A stretch of DNA of 40,505 nt. Origin: Clostridiales bacterium (lineage in GTDB: Bacteria; Bacillota; Sulfobacillia; Sulfobacillales; Sulfobacillaceae). The stretch is from contig DAHXNH010000361.1 of the NCBI GenBank assembly GCA_027365485.1, positions 1 through 40,505 of the forward strand, given 5' to 3'. The notes under the pieces are model-generated. The model had not been told where the DNA came from. It searched no databases and saw only the letters and a program-made list of their open reading frames with translations. Both the position numbers and the translations under genes were made by a program. This document shows positions 25,713 to 34,119 of this stretch, piece after piece. Numbering within the stretch: the first letter of the stretch is position 1; every line of letters begins with the position of its first letter.

Positions 25713-26501
25713 TTACTCGGCCGCCCCAAAGCGGCGGGTCCGTCGCTGAAAATCGGAGATCGCTTCCAACAGCGTCGTCGGAGTAAAATCAGGCCACAGC
25801 GTCTTGGTGACATAAATTTCCGCATAGGCAATTTGCCACAACATGAAATTCGAGATCCGTTCCTCCCCGCTCGACCGGATGAGCAAATCGGGATCCGGCA
25901 AACCTCGTGTATCCAGGTGCTTGGCCAAATCCGCTTCGGACATCTCGCCCGGGGGCCAGCGTCCCTCCACAGAAACACTGGCCAGCCATCGGTTAACGGC
26001 GCGCACCAATTCATCCCGTCCGCCATAGTTCAATGCCAAATTCAAGATCATCCGGCATTGGTCCGATGTGGTCTCCATCGCCTCGTTCAGCGCCTCCTGA
26101 GCACGTTTGGGCAACGCGGACACATCCCCGATTGCCCGAATCGACACCCCTTGGTCCTTCAGTTCCTGTGTCTCTTTGCGAAGAAATTCCATCAATAAAT
26201 CCATCAGGGCATCCACTTCTGCCTGCGGGCGAATCCAGTTTTCGGTGGAGAAGGCGTATACCGTCAACACTTGCACGCCCAAACTAACGGTGGCTTTAAC
26301 GATAGGTTTAAGCGCCAGAACCCCCTGACGGTGCCCGAGCGCACGGGGTAGATTTCGGGCTTTGGCCCACCGCCCGTTGCCGTCCATGATAATTGCGATA
26401 TGCCGGGGAACCCGGGCCGGGTCAATGCCCAAGGCTTCTAACTCCGACTCGGACGTCGGCAGGTTCACGTCCGTAAGGTTCGCCTCCTTCGCTTTTGGCA
26501 C
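25713..26501 (-). CDS. uppS: Undecaprenyl diphosphate synthase (isoprenyl transferase)
   Basis: A 262-residue cis-prenyltransferase making the C55 lipid carrier for cell-wall synthesis. I-A-I-I-M-D-G-N-G-R-W-A-K contains the catalytic Asp and diphosphate-binding residues; R-S-S-G-E-E-R-I-S-N-F-M-L-W-Q and A-Y-A-E-I-Y-V follow near the end. The start is uncertain: GTG 26499-26501 has little ribosome-binding sequence, though AAGGAGG occurs just inside the frame. The N-terminal 30 residues before P-R-H-I-A-I are longer than usual. It lies three bases after frr. Confidence 0.96.
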   Translation of the reverse strand: MPKAKEANLTDVNLPTSESELEALGIDPARVPRHIAIIMDGNGRWAKARNLPRALGHRQGVLALKPIVKATVSLGVQVLTVYAFSTENWIRPQAEVDALMDLLMEFLRKETQELKDQGVSIRAIGDVSALPKRAQEALNEAMETTSDQCRMILNLALNYGGRDELVRAVNRWLASVSVEGRWPPGEMSEADLAKHLDTRGLPDPDLLIRSSGEERISNFMLWQIAYAEIYVTKTLWPDFTPTTLLEAISDFQRRTRRFGAAE

Positions 26502-26504
26502 CGA

Positions 26505-27062
26505 TTAGGGCGTCATCAAGTCTTTCTCGCGGGCTTCGCTGATCTCATCGATAATTTTAATATAACGGTCGGTCAATTTCTGCACCTCAGTCTCTGCACG
26601 GCGCAGGTCGTCTTCAGAAATCGCCTTGGTTTTCAGCCCTTCTTTTAGGCTATCCACGGCCTCGCGACGAATATTGCGAATGGCCACTTTTTCATCTTCT
26701 GACCGACGTTTTAACTGCCTAACCAGGTCCCGGCGCCGCTCCTCAGTCAACGCTGGCACCGATACCCGCAGCAGCGTCCCATCCACTCTCACCGATACCC
26801 CTAAGTCAGCTCGCTGGATAGCCTTGTCAATCGCGCCTAAACTCCCCTTATCAAACGGCTGCACCACCAAGATCCTGGGTTCAGGAACATTAATCTGCGC
26901 CAAGTGCAATAAAGGGGTTGGCGTTCCATAATATTCTACAACAATCCGTTCCAACAAAGCGGGATGCGCCCGTCCCGCCCGCATGCCGGCCAACTCGTGT
27001 TCAAAAATCTCCACCGTCTTCCCCATTTTTTCTTCGGCGGCTGTGAGCGTCTCCTTAACCAT
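26505..27062 (-). CDS. frr: Ribosome recycling factor
   Basis: A 185-residue factor that splits the post-termination ribosome with EF-G. Family marks: M[21 protein letters not shown] near the start, the Y-Y-G-T-P-T-P-L loop, and [24 protein letters not shown] in helix 3, quoted here residue by residue. Length is normal. The ATG lies inside the end of pyrH (eight-base overlap), the conserved tsf-pyrH-frr order. Confidence 0.97.
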   Translation of the reverse strand: MVKETLTAAEEKMGKTVEIFEHELAGMRAGRAHPALLERIVVEYYGTPTPLLHLAQINVPEPRILVVQPFDKGSLGAIDKAIQRADLGVSVRVDGTLLRVSVPALTEERRRDLVRQLKRRSEDEKVAIRNIRREAVDSLKEGLKTKAISEDDLRRAETEVQKLTDRYIKIIDEISEAREKDLMTP

Positions 27063-27786
27063 GATGGTTACCCCCGACTAGAGTTCCAATAGATTCACCT
27101 AAGATTACCTTTCGAATGTTACCATAAACGTTCATATCAAAAACGACGATGGGAATCGAGTTGTCCATACAAAGCGACGTAGCGGTGGCATCCATCACTT
27201 TCAAGTTTTCTTTCAACACATCCAAGTACTCGATATTGTCTAACTTTCGAGCGTTGGGATGGGTCCTCGGGTCGGCATCGTACACCCCCGACTCTTTCGT
27301 AGCTTTCAACATCACGTCGGCCTCAATTTCTGCCGCTCGGAGCGCTGCGGTGGTATCGGTGGAAAAGTAGGGATTGCCGGTACCGGCAGCAAAAATGACC
27401 ACTCGGCCTTTTTCCAGATGAGTCATTGCGCGGCGACGAATATATGGCTCCGCCACTTCTTTCATCTCAATGGCCGTCTGCACTCGCACGATCACGCCAT
27501 GCTTCTCAAGCGCGTCCATCAGCGCCAAGGCATTAATCACCGTGGCCAACATGCCCATATAATCCGCGGTGGCTCGATCCATGCCTTTGGCTGACCCGGC
27601 AATGCCTCGCCATATATTGCCGCCTCCGACCACCACCGCGATTTGCACACCGAGATCCAGCACCTCATGAATCTGACGCGCTAGACTGTCCACGACGACA
27701 GGATCGATGCCGTAGCCAACATTGCCAGCCAAGGCTTCGCCCGAGAGTTTTAAGACGACCCGATGGTACTTTGGATCTCCTTCCAC
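27055..27786 (-). CDS. pyrH: UMP kinase
   Basis: A 243-residue bacterial UMP kinase (amino acid kinase fold), phosphorylating UMP to [15 protein letters not shown] is the N-terminal phosphate-binding segment, [10 protein letters not shown] the next loop, and [10 protein letters not shown] the C-terminal substrate region. GTG 27784-27786 is chosen because AAGGGG lies ten bases upstream and the frame before it runs into the tsf terminator. It overlaps frr by eight bases. Confidence 0.97.
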   Translation of the reverse strand: MEGDPKYHRVVLKLSGEALAGNVGYGIDPVVVDSLARQIHEVLDLGVQIAVVVGGGNIWRGIAGSAKGMDRATADYMGMLATVINALALMDALEKHGVIVRVQTAIEMKEVAEPYIRRRAMTHLEKGRVVIFAAGTGNPYFSTDTTAALRAAEIEADVMLKATKESGVYDADPRTHPNARKLDNIEYLDVLKENLKVMDATATSLCMDNSIPIVVFDMNVYGNIRKVILGESIGTLVGGNHHG

Positions 27787-27814
27787 GTTTCGTTGTCCCC
27801 TTTCCCTACCCGAA

Positions 27815-27846
27815 TATAAAAATGAGGGCACTCATGTGCCCTCATT
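27815..27846 (-). terminator. Rho-independent terminator after tsf
   Basis: On the minus strand an 11-base-pair perfect stem (AATGAGGGCAC with GTGCCCTCATT) around a four-base loop is followed by TTTATATT. The stem includes the tsf stop codon at 27842-27844. It should end most rpsB-tsf transcripts before pyrH. Confidence 0.88.
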
Positions 27847-28459
27847 GCGCTGGCGACGATGCCTCGAGTTCCTCTCCACGTTCAAATCGAACGAATCTTC
27901 GCACTTGAATGTGTTCGCCCAACTTAGCCACTTGTTGCTGAATCAATTGCTCCACGGTCGTTTCTGGATCTTTCACGAAGGGCTGTTCTAACAGCACGAT
28001 GTCCTGATAAAACTTCTGAATCCTGCCCTCAACCATTTTCGCCACGATATTCTGCGGCTTGCCTTCGTTTTCTGCTTGCCGAGTCAGAACTTCGCGTTCG
28101 CGCACTACATCGGATTCTGGAACCTGGCCCCGGTCCACGTACCGCGGCCGGGCCGCAGCGATGTGCATGGCCAAATCATGGGCTAAGCCCCGAAATTCTT
28201 GGGTGTTGGCTACAAAGTCAGTCTCGCAGTTAATCTCTAGCAGTACTCCGATTCGACCTTGAAGATGGATGTAGCTCTCAATCAAGCCCTCCGACGCCTC
28301 TCGTCCGGACTTTTTCGCAGCCTGGGACAACCCTCGCTCGCGCAGCACGTCAATCGCCTTTTCCATATTACCCGACGTTTCCTCGAGGGCTCGTTTGCAC
28401 TCCATCATGCCGGCACCCGTCCTGGTCCTCAGTTCCTTCACTTGTTCCGCTGTGATCAT
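27842..28459 (-). CDS. tsf: Elongation factor Ts (short form)
   Basis: A 205-residue nucleotide exchange factor for EF-Tu. The N-terminal UBA-like domain ([16 protein letters not shown]) and the core motif [12 protein letters not shown], which contacts EF-Tu, are intact. The protein is about 80-90 residues shorter than the E. coli form, having only one core subdomain, as in Thermus and some Bacillota. The ATG has GGGAGGG seven bases upstream. Confidence 0.97.
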   Translation of the reverse strand: MITAEQVKELRTRTGAGMMECKRALEETSGNMEKAIDVLRERGLSQAAKKSGREASEGLIESYIHLQGRIGVLLEINCETDFVANTQEFRGLAHDLAMHIAAARPRYVDRGQVPESDVVREREVLTRQAENEGKPQNIVAKMVEGRIQKFYQDIVLLEQPFVKDPETTVEQLIQQQVAKLGEHIQVRRFVRFERGEELEASSPAQ

Positions 28460-28487
28460 CTCATTGCCCTCCCGTCAATTCCCATCC

Positions 28488-28521
28488 AAAAGCTAGGCGA
28501 CCCCAAGGCCGCCTAGCTTTT
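28488..28521 (-). terminator. Hairpin between rpsB and tsf
   Basis: A perfect 12-base-pair stem (AAAAGCTAGGCG with CGCCTAGCTTTT) around a ten-base loop. On the minus strand only four T bases follow the GC part, so it is a partial terminator or RNA-stability element that could lower tsf relative to rpsB. Confidence 0.6.
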
Positions 28522-28546
28522 CTATCATCATAAGTTTCAAACCCGA

Positions 28547-29320
28547 CTAGGCTTCAGCGACTACCGACGTCTCTTCGTCCTGAACACTGGCTGCAGCCGA
28601 AGAACCCGCCGATGCCACCGGGGCTGCCGTCACCACTTCGCCCTGGCGGCCTTCCGCCAAGGCTTCCGCCATCTTGGCCGTCAACAAGCGCACCGCCCGA
28701 ATCGCGTCGTCATTGCCGGGAATGACATAGTCAATTTCGTCAGGATCACAGTTGGTATCAACAATCGCCACCACCGGGATTCCTAATTTGCGAGCCTCCA
28801 TGACGGCAATGTGCTCTTTTCTCGGATCGACTACAAAAACCGCCGCTGGCACCGTTCGCATGCCTTCAATTCCACCCAAAGATTTTTCCAACTTTTCCTT
28901 CTTGCGACTGAGTTGACTCACTTCTTTCTTAGAAAAGCGCTCCCACTGGCCCGAACTCTCTTGCTCTTTTAGATCGGCCAGTTGGCGCACACTCTTCTTA
29001 ATGGTCTCGAAGTTGGTCAGCATTCCACCCAACCAGCGTTGATTAACAAAGAAGTCGCCAGACCTTTGCGATTCCTCTGCCACCGCTTCCTGGGCCTGTT
29101 TTTTGGTACCAATAAACAGAACACGCCCGCCATCTTGACCTACCTGACGCATGAAATTGTAAGCCTCTTCTACTTTGCGCACGGTTTTTTGCAGATCAAT
29201 GATGTAGATCCCGTTCCGTTCTGTAAAAATGTAGGGCTTCATCTTGGGGTTCCAACGGCGAGTTTGATGACCAAAATGTACTCCCGATTCCAACAACTGT
29301 TTCATCGAAATGACTGCCAC
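28547..29320 (-). CDS. rpsB: 30S ribosomal protein S2
   Basis: A 257-residue S2 protein, with the signatures [18 protein letters not shown] near the start and [12 protein letters not shown] near residue 190. The last 30 residues form an Ala/Ser/Glu-rich tail. The start is GTG 29318-29320 with GGGAGG just upstream. Transcription starts from the promoter at 29404-29432 with a leader of about 75 bases. Confidence 0.97.
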   Translation of the reverse strand: MAVISMKQLLESGVHFGHQTRRWNPKMKPYIFTERNGIYIIDLQKTVRKVEEAYNFMRQVGQDGGRVLFIGTKKQAQEAVAEESQRSGDFFVNQRWLGGMLTNFETIKKSVRQLADLKEQESSGQWERFSKKEVSQLSRKKEKLEKSLGGIEGMRTVPAAVFVVDPRKEHIAVMEARKLGIPVVAIVDTNCDPDEIDYVIPGNDDAIRAVRLLTAKMAEALAEGRQGEVVTAAPVASAGSSAAASVQDEETSVVAEA

Positions 29321-29339
29321 AAAGCACCTCCCTGGTTAA

Positions 29340-29393
29340 TCCTCCGTAGCTGCTCACGTTCTCACCAGGCAGCAACGCTACGTGTGAATTTTT
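29340..29393 (-). promoter_or_regulatory. Structured 5' leader of rpsB (possible S2 autoregulatory element)
   Basis: On the minus strand CGTAG and CTGC pair with GCAG and CTACG around a loop, with a five-base bulge, just before the start of translation. S2 leader elements are known in several bacterial groups; this one is proposed only from position and pairing. Confidence 0.35.
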
Positions 29394-29403
29394 GTGCTTG
29401 CCT

Positions 29404-29432
29404 AGTATAGCATGACCTCACGATGGGCTCAA
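29404..29432 (-). promoter_or_regulatory. Sigma-A-like promoter of rpsB-tsf
   Basis: On the minus strand TTGAGC (29427-29432) and TATACT (29404-29409) are separated by 17 bases. The -35 box overlaps the stop codon of the upstream gene at 29429-29431, so promoter and gene end share bases. Confidence 0.7.
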
Positions 29433-29917
29433 GCAGGGCCAGAGCGGAGATGAAGAGGAATCCCAAGCCGCAATCCCCCTACCCGAACCGCCACCCTCTG
29501 ACCGTTCAATTGGGAAATCGCCCAGGCCGCCAAGGGCCTTTCGACGTTATTGGGTACGGCCAACATTTTCCTTAGATCTTGATCGATCCACGACCTCGCA
29601 GTTTTTGTGAGCGCTCGGTCTAAGGCGTCAGAAGTGGATGGCCCCAAAGCAATTCTGCGGCCATCCACTTCGAGGAAAACCCTTCGGTTCAATTGCCACA
29701 CCTGTTGTTGGACCATTGGATCCAGTTTCGCTTCGATGAGGTCAACGATTTGACGATGATGACGAGCTAGCACTTCCGCTTCAGCGTGATCCACTACCCG
29801 CCCCATTTCCGAGCGCGACACCCACACTCCAGATGACACCCCAATGAAGCCCAGAGCGATTACCAAGGCGGCTCCGCAAGCCGCTCCAGCCGCAAATTGT
29901 CCGAGTCGCCACACCAT
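29429..29917 (-). CDS. Unrecognised membrane-anchored protein
   Basis: A 162-residue protein with one N-terminal hydrophobic segment (about residues 8-33, Gly/Ala-rich then G-V-S-S-G-V-W-V) and a soluble domain predicted outside the membrane. The middle is charged and helical (H-A-E-A-E-V-L-A-R-H-H-R-Q-I-V-D-L-I-E-A-K-L), followed by a mixed alpha/beta tail that ends with G-Q-R-V-A-V-R-V-G-G-L-R-L-G-I-P. The ATG has GGAGG eight bases upstream. It lies between miaB and rpsB on the same strand. I do not recognise the family. Confidence 0.75.
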   Translation of the reverse strand: MVWRLGQFAAGAACGAALVIALGFIGVSSGVWVSRSEMGRVVDHAEAEVLARHHRQIVDLIEAKLDPMVQQQVWQLNRRVFLEVDGRRIALGPSTSDALDRALTKTARSWIDQDLRKMLAVPNNVERPLAAWAISQLNGQRVAVRVGGLRLGIPLHLRSGPA

Positions 29918-30086
29918 AATCTGAGCCTCCGGTTCAAAATCCGAACCTTGCCATTTTTCCCCAAATTCTCCGAATCACTCCTAGCCTATGCCCGTCATGA
30001 AGGTCCGAGTCCGCTCTGAGAAATGAAAAACCATCGAATAAAAGGTCATCGTCCCCGGCGCTGCAGTACGCTGATTCGCTGGCTGC

Positions 30087-31475
30087 CTACAGTAAAGGAA
30101 GCGCCTGCAGCCGACGTTTCGGCTGGTTCAAGGCTTTGCCTTTTACCGAACCGGTTAGGTAAAAGGTTTTGGCGCTTTCGATGCGCACGGGCACGAAACA
30201 GTCAGTCAGATCGATGTCCTTTTGCCGACCGAGCAGAACCACCTTGCCGGTTTGGGTGCGGCCAGCCCACACGTCGTCATTTTTCTTAGAGACGCCGTCC
30301 ACTAATACCAACAGATCTTTGCCAATCAAACGCCGATTCGCTTCCAAACTTATTTCATATTGCAGCGCCATCAACCGATTCAATCGGTCTTTCTTAACTG
30401 GATTGGCGACCGGGTCGCGACCCTCCCAACGCGCTGCGGGGGTCCCTTCACGTGGCGAATACACAAAGGTGAAGGCGGAGTCAAATCGAATCATTCTGAC
30501 TAATTCCAGAGTTTGTTCAAAATCCTCTTCGGTCTCCCCAGGGAACCCGACGATAATATCGGTAGTAAAACTGACATCAGCAATTTTCGATCGCGCTTTC
30601 GCAATGAGCTCCAAGTACTGCTCACGCGTATACTTTCGATTCATTCGCCGCAAAATAGCATTTGAACCAGCTTGCAACGGCAAGTGCAATTGGTGAGAAA
30701 TCTTTTCGCTGGAAGCAATAATCTCAATCAATCGGTCAGAAAAGTCACGGGGGTGCGGCGTCATATAATGGATCCAGCGAATGCCATCCACGGTCTCGGC
30801 CGCTTCCATCAAATCAGCCAAATCCACTCTGGGATCCAGGTCGTGACCGTAGGAATTGACATTTTGCCCAAGAAACATGATGTCTTCAAATCCTTGGTCG
30901 GCTAGGGCGCGAACTTCTCGCATCACATCGCTCAAGACTCGCGATCGTTCTCTTCCTCGAGTGAACGGCACAATGCAATACGTACAAAACTTGTCACAAC
31001 CGTAAATAATATTCACCTGCGCGCGAATACCCTCCTTGCGTCGCGAGGGCACGTGCTCGGCTAGGGTTTCGCCGGCGCTCTTCCACACTTCCACCAACAT
31101 CTCATCGCGCTCTTCAGCCTCTTCCAAAAGCCGCGGCAACTCATGCAAATTGTGGGTCCCAAATACTAGATCGACATGGGGGGCGTGCTTTTTTAGCCAG
31201 GCGATAGTTCCTGGTTCCTGCGCCATACAGCCAGCCACCGCCAATGTCATCGCCGGCCGTTCATCTTTCAACTGCTTTAAACGACCGACATGTCCAAAGG
31301 CATGATCTTCGGCGCCCGCGCGTACGGCACAGGTATTAATAATGATAAGATCGGCTTCGGCTTCGCTACCGGCGGCCCGATAACCCATGGTCTCTAATTG
31401 TCCGGCCATTATCTCCGAGTCTCGTTCATTCATTTGACAGCCCAAGGTGTGAATCAAGTACTGCGGTACCGCCAC
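30087..31475 (-). CDS. miaB: tRNA-2-methylthio-N6-dimethylallyladenosine synthase
   Basis: A 462-residue radical SAM methylthiotransferase that modifies adenosine 37 next to the anticodon. The N-terminal cluster cysteines appear in T-L-G-C-Q-M-N-E-R-D-S-E, N-T-C-A-V-R and V-A-G-C-M-A-Q. The radical SAM triplet is in G-C-D-K-F-C-T-Y-C-I-V-P-F-T-R-G. A TRAM domain ends the protein. GTG 31473-31475 is chosen because GGGAGGAGG lies seven bases upstream; the frame is open to 31610. A 9-base inverted repeat (CCTTTTACC / GGTAAAAGG, 30139-30166) lies inside its last codons. Confidence 0.95.
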   Translation of the reverse strand: MAVPQYLIHTLGCQMNERDSEIMAGQLETMGYRAAGSEAEADLIIINTCAVRAGAEDHAFGHVGRLKQLKDERPAMTLAVAGCMAQEPGTIAWLKKHAPHVDLVFGTHNLHELPRLLEEAEERDEMLVEVWKSAGETLAEHVPSRRKEGIRAQVNIIYGCDKFCTYCIVPFTRGRERSRVLSDVMREVRALADQGFEDIMFLGQNVNSYGHDLDPRVDLADLMEAAETVDGIRWIHYMTPHPRDFSDRLIEIIASSEKISHQLHLPLQAGSNAILRRMNRKYTREQYLELIAKARSKIADVSFTTDIIVGFPGETEEDFEQTLELVRMIRFDSAFTFVYSPREGTPAARWEGRDPVANPVKKDRLNRLMALQYEISLEANRRLIGKDLLVLVDGVSKKNDDVWAGRTQTGKVVLLGRQKDIDLTDCFVPVRIESAKTFYLTGSVKGKALNQPKRRLQALPLL

Positions 31476-31625
31476 CTGACTTCCTCCTCCCAGTTGCTTC
31501 TCCATCAATATCTCGTCCCCCAGCCGCGCCACCGCTGCCTCTTTTACCGCGTTTAGGCTATGGCTTCCTGCCTCGTCACCTTCATTGATTGTAGCACGCC
31601 CCGAATCCAACAGAGTTCGTGGGGG

Positions 31626-32477
31626 TTAGGCGCCCAAGGTTTTCGAACCATCCACGGGATATTCTCCCGAAACATGCTTCTTCCAATGCGCCAACGCCGA
31701 CGGCAAACTTTGCAATAACAACCAAGCTTGACTGCTTCCCGGGTCGTCGGCCAACGCCGCGCGCAGCTGCCGCCCGGCAAATGCTACCCGATGTCGACGA
31801 AGCGCCGCCCTGGCCAAATCGTAGTGCGGCTGCCACCAAGCCGGATCCGCCACTTCCGCCTGATGATAATACCGCGTGGCTAACGACCAATTGCCCTCCG
31901 CTTGCGCCATACTCCCCCAAATTTGCCAGGTCGGCGCCTCCGGGCCACCGGCTGCCATGGCGCGTTCCAACCAACGTGCCGCCTGAATATAGTGTTTAGA
32001 TGCCACATCGAGTTGGGCGAGACCATCCATGGCCGACCATCCACCCGGATTCAACTCTACGGCGCGCTGATAGGCCGATCGAGCCAGTGACGATCGGCCC
32101 AGGCTCGTCGCCAGTTTTCCTAAATTAGTCTCATACAGTGAAGTCTTGGGAGCGACTCGAACCGCGTCTTTTGCCGTCGTCAGCGCCGCCTCCGGCTCGC
32201 CCAGAGTCAAAAACAAGGTCGCCAACCGAGCGTACGCTGGGGCCCACGAAGGATCGTGGGCGATCGCCAATTCTTCGGCGGTCACAGCCGCCTGCACATT
32301 ACCTTGGACACTGCGATAGTGGGATTCGACGGCCTCTTGGTAGGCTCTGGCGATGGATCCGCCGCCACTATGGGGAGGAAGAAGGTACGCCCCGCTACCG
32401 CATCCAGTGACACCCAGCAACACCAAAACCAAGGTCGCGGTCCAACGGCCCTTAGCCTGCCTCACCGTCAAGCCCAT
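31626..32477 (-). CDS. TPR-repeat lipoprotein
   Basis: A 283-residue exported protein. A basic N-terminus and hydrophobic segment end in V-T-G-C, a good lipobox with the lipidated cysteine at residue 26. The rest is a tandem of tetratricopeptide repeats, for example A-I-A-H-D-P-S-W-A-P-A-Y-A-R-L-A, then A-V-E-L-N-P-G-G-W-S-A-M-D-G-L-A-Q-L. Such proteins act as scaffolds on the outer face of the membrane. The ATG has GGAG nine bases upstream and overlaps the Nudix gene by ten bases. The C-terminal 50 residues are less repeat-like. The partner is unknown. Confidence 0.85.
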   Translation of the reverse strand: MGLTVRQAKGRWTATLVLVLLGVTGCGSGAYLLPPHSGGGSIARAYQEAVESHYRSVQGNVQAAVTAEELAIAHDPSWAPAYARLATLFLTLGEPEAALTTAKDAVRVAPKTSLYETNLGKLATSLGRSSLARSAYQRAVELNPGGWSAMDGLAQLDVASKHYIQAARWLERAMAAGGPEAPTWQIWGSMAQAEGNWSLATRYYHQAEVADPAWWQPHYDLARAALRRHRVAFAGRQLRAALADDPGSSQAWLLLQSLPSALAHWKKHVSGEYPVDGSKTLGA

Positions 32478-32896
32478 GCCAAAAATCTCCGCACTCGAGA
32501 GTCCGTCAAGAGGCCAACCATCCCTTGGGCAAGATTAAGATCCTGACACTCGGACTCCGAAAAGTAGCCTAGAGTTTTCGCATCAGACAAAGCCTGGCCT
32601 GCTTTGGTCGAGTACACGTGTTCAATGCCAAAATCCAAAATCAGAATTCGCTCCGGCCCATTTTGCAACTCCGACACGTACAGCAAGGGACCCACTTCCA
32701 CCTCCAATGATGTCTCCTCCCAGACTTCGCGACAAAGAGCCTTTTCATATCCTTCTCCTGATTCCACATGGCCTCCTGGCACAGCCCAACGTCCACTCTC
32801 TGGAGCGTGTCCGCGTTGGATTAATAAGATCCTGTTGCCTACCCCCCGAATCACTGCCGCCACCGCAACATTAAGTTGCATCGACATCGTGCCCAT
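32468..32896 (-). CDS. Nudix hydrolase
   Basis: A 142-residue pyrophosphohydrolase of the Nudix fold. The box reads G-H-V-E-S-G-E, seven residues, then R-E-V-W-E-E-T-S-L: all acidic catalytic positions are present, with serine in place of the final glycine. P-G-G-H just before it is typical of MutT-like clean-up enzymes. The substrate is not predictable. Three closely spaced ATGs exist (32896, 32887, 32881) and none has a strong ribosome-binding site, which fits coupling to the overlapping upstream gene. Confidence 0.9.
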   Translation of the reverse strand: MGTMSMQLNVAVAAVIRGVGNRILLIQRGHAPESGRWAVPGGHVESGEGYEKALCREVWEETSLEVEVGPLLYVSELQNGPERILILDFGIEHVYSTKAGQALSDAKTLGYFSESECQDLNLAQGMVGLLTDSRVRRFLAWA

Positions 32897-33071
32897 CGTA
32901 AATGGTCAATTCATAGTCGTCCTCAAGCTGGCGCAAGCCAAAGATTAACCCGCGCTCCTTTAGAATTTGATTTAAGAACGTCACCACCTGATAGCCTGTA
33001 AACCCGGTAAAGCGACGCTGGCCCAACACCATCAGCTTGTCGTGGTCTGCAGCAATCTTAAACTCTTTCAT
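32871..33071 (-). CDS. YpmA/DUF4264-like small protein
   Basis: A 66-residue protein. The segment F-L-N-Q-I-L-K-E-R-G-L-I-F-G-L followed by an acidic turn and Y-E-L-T-I-Y resembles the short YpmA (DUF4264) proteins of Bacillota, whose function is unknown. The ATG at 33069-33071 is chosen by family length; the ribosome-binding site is weak and the frame is open to 33185. It overlaps the Nudix gene by 26 bases and is probably the first gene of the miaB cluster. The mutS gene often found near miaB is not present. Confidence 0.6.
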   Translation of the reverse strand: MKEFKIAADHDKLMVLGQRRFTGFTGYQVVTFLNQILKERGLIFGLRQLEDDYELTIYDGHDVDAT

Positions 33072-34119
33072 CTCATTGCGCGGGAATCCCCGGAATTCAT
33101 GCCGGGCAGGGATAGCGCGAGCAATCGAGCCTGCGCCGTTCCCGCTCCTCCTTTTTTCGGTGCTGTCTTTGTCCGCCAATACCAATGCCTATAGCCATCC
33201 GCTGCCGGGGTTCAGATTCCAAGCCCCGGTCTTCAAGCGGAACCCGCCGAGCTCGTGTTCAACTGCCCACCCCCAACCCATCTCGAGGCAAGGCGATGGT
33301 CTGCCCCAGGATAAGGATAGTCGAAGCCAACTGGCCAATAACGGGCCTTTCTAGGGGACTGGTGCGAAACCCGACAAATCGTCTTTCGAAGATCGCAACC
33401 ACGTCGATTTCAGGGTTCTCGATCCAGCCTTTTAGGACTGATGCACCAGGTCTCCGGGTTTCCATCGGCCAAATTCTCGCAGTGAACCATCCGATCGAGG
33501 TGGGTGTACCCACCGAGCCCCCATCGGGCAGAAGTCGAGAGATTCTACGGCACAAGCATTCACGGTCTCTTTCTCCCTCCACCGAGTGAGTGGTTTCTTC
33601 ATTTTAGCGCAACACCAAGACCGCCATCATTCTCGCCGACTTTCTCGTCGACGATGTCACGCTGTCTTTGGGATGACTGCCCAACCTCTTCATCCTTCAC
33701 CAAGCTGACACGCCACTCAGAAAACGGTCTTCCACGGCCTCACTCAGGGGAGTTTTAGGGCCTTTGGTCCGGCGTTTAGGCCCATTTACACCCACTCTAA
33801 GCGAGGATCTTGACACCCGACCTCTAGAGACTGTCTCTACTCGCTTGGCCTCCGAATGCGTTCGGCACTCCGCGGCTTTGCTGGGCTTGATGCTCACGTT
33901 CCCGGGTGCGAGACCGAGGACACGCCCCAGGTCGGGTTAAGCCAACGTTGGCCCAGGTATGCGCGTTCTGATTCCGTGCGCCCTGGTCTACCCGCAATGA
34001 AGCGCTTGGCAAAATTCTTCGTTCCAACCGAGGTGGTTGCCCGTTATTGCGCCCTAGGACTTTTCTTGCCTTGACTATTCACTACTTCTCCCATCATACA
34101 CCAAGCACGCGGCTGGGGC
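33072..34119. other. Gene-poor 1-kb interval left of the IS110 chimera
   Basis: No intact gene is seen. All six frames contain only short, overlapping stretches with unusual composition; the longest are 33185-33589 on the plus strand and 33259-33582 on the minus strand, and neither resembles a known family. The frame containing T-K-T-A-I-I-L-A-D-F-L-V-D-D-V (about 33610-33660) breaks at a stop. This looks like decayed mobile or coding DNA at the edge of the conserved block. Confidence 0.45.

Noticed and set aside
24929-26026. 365-codon version of cdsA
   Set aside because: The first 105 codons lie inside uppS in another phase; the ATG at 25711 fits the family start.
33185-33589. Overlapping plus- and minus-strand frames left of the IS110 chimera
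   Set aside because: Neither resembles a known protein; both strands are open over the same bases, which points to composition.
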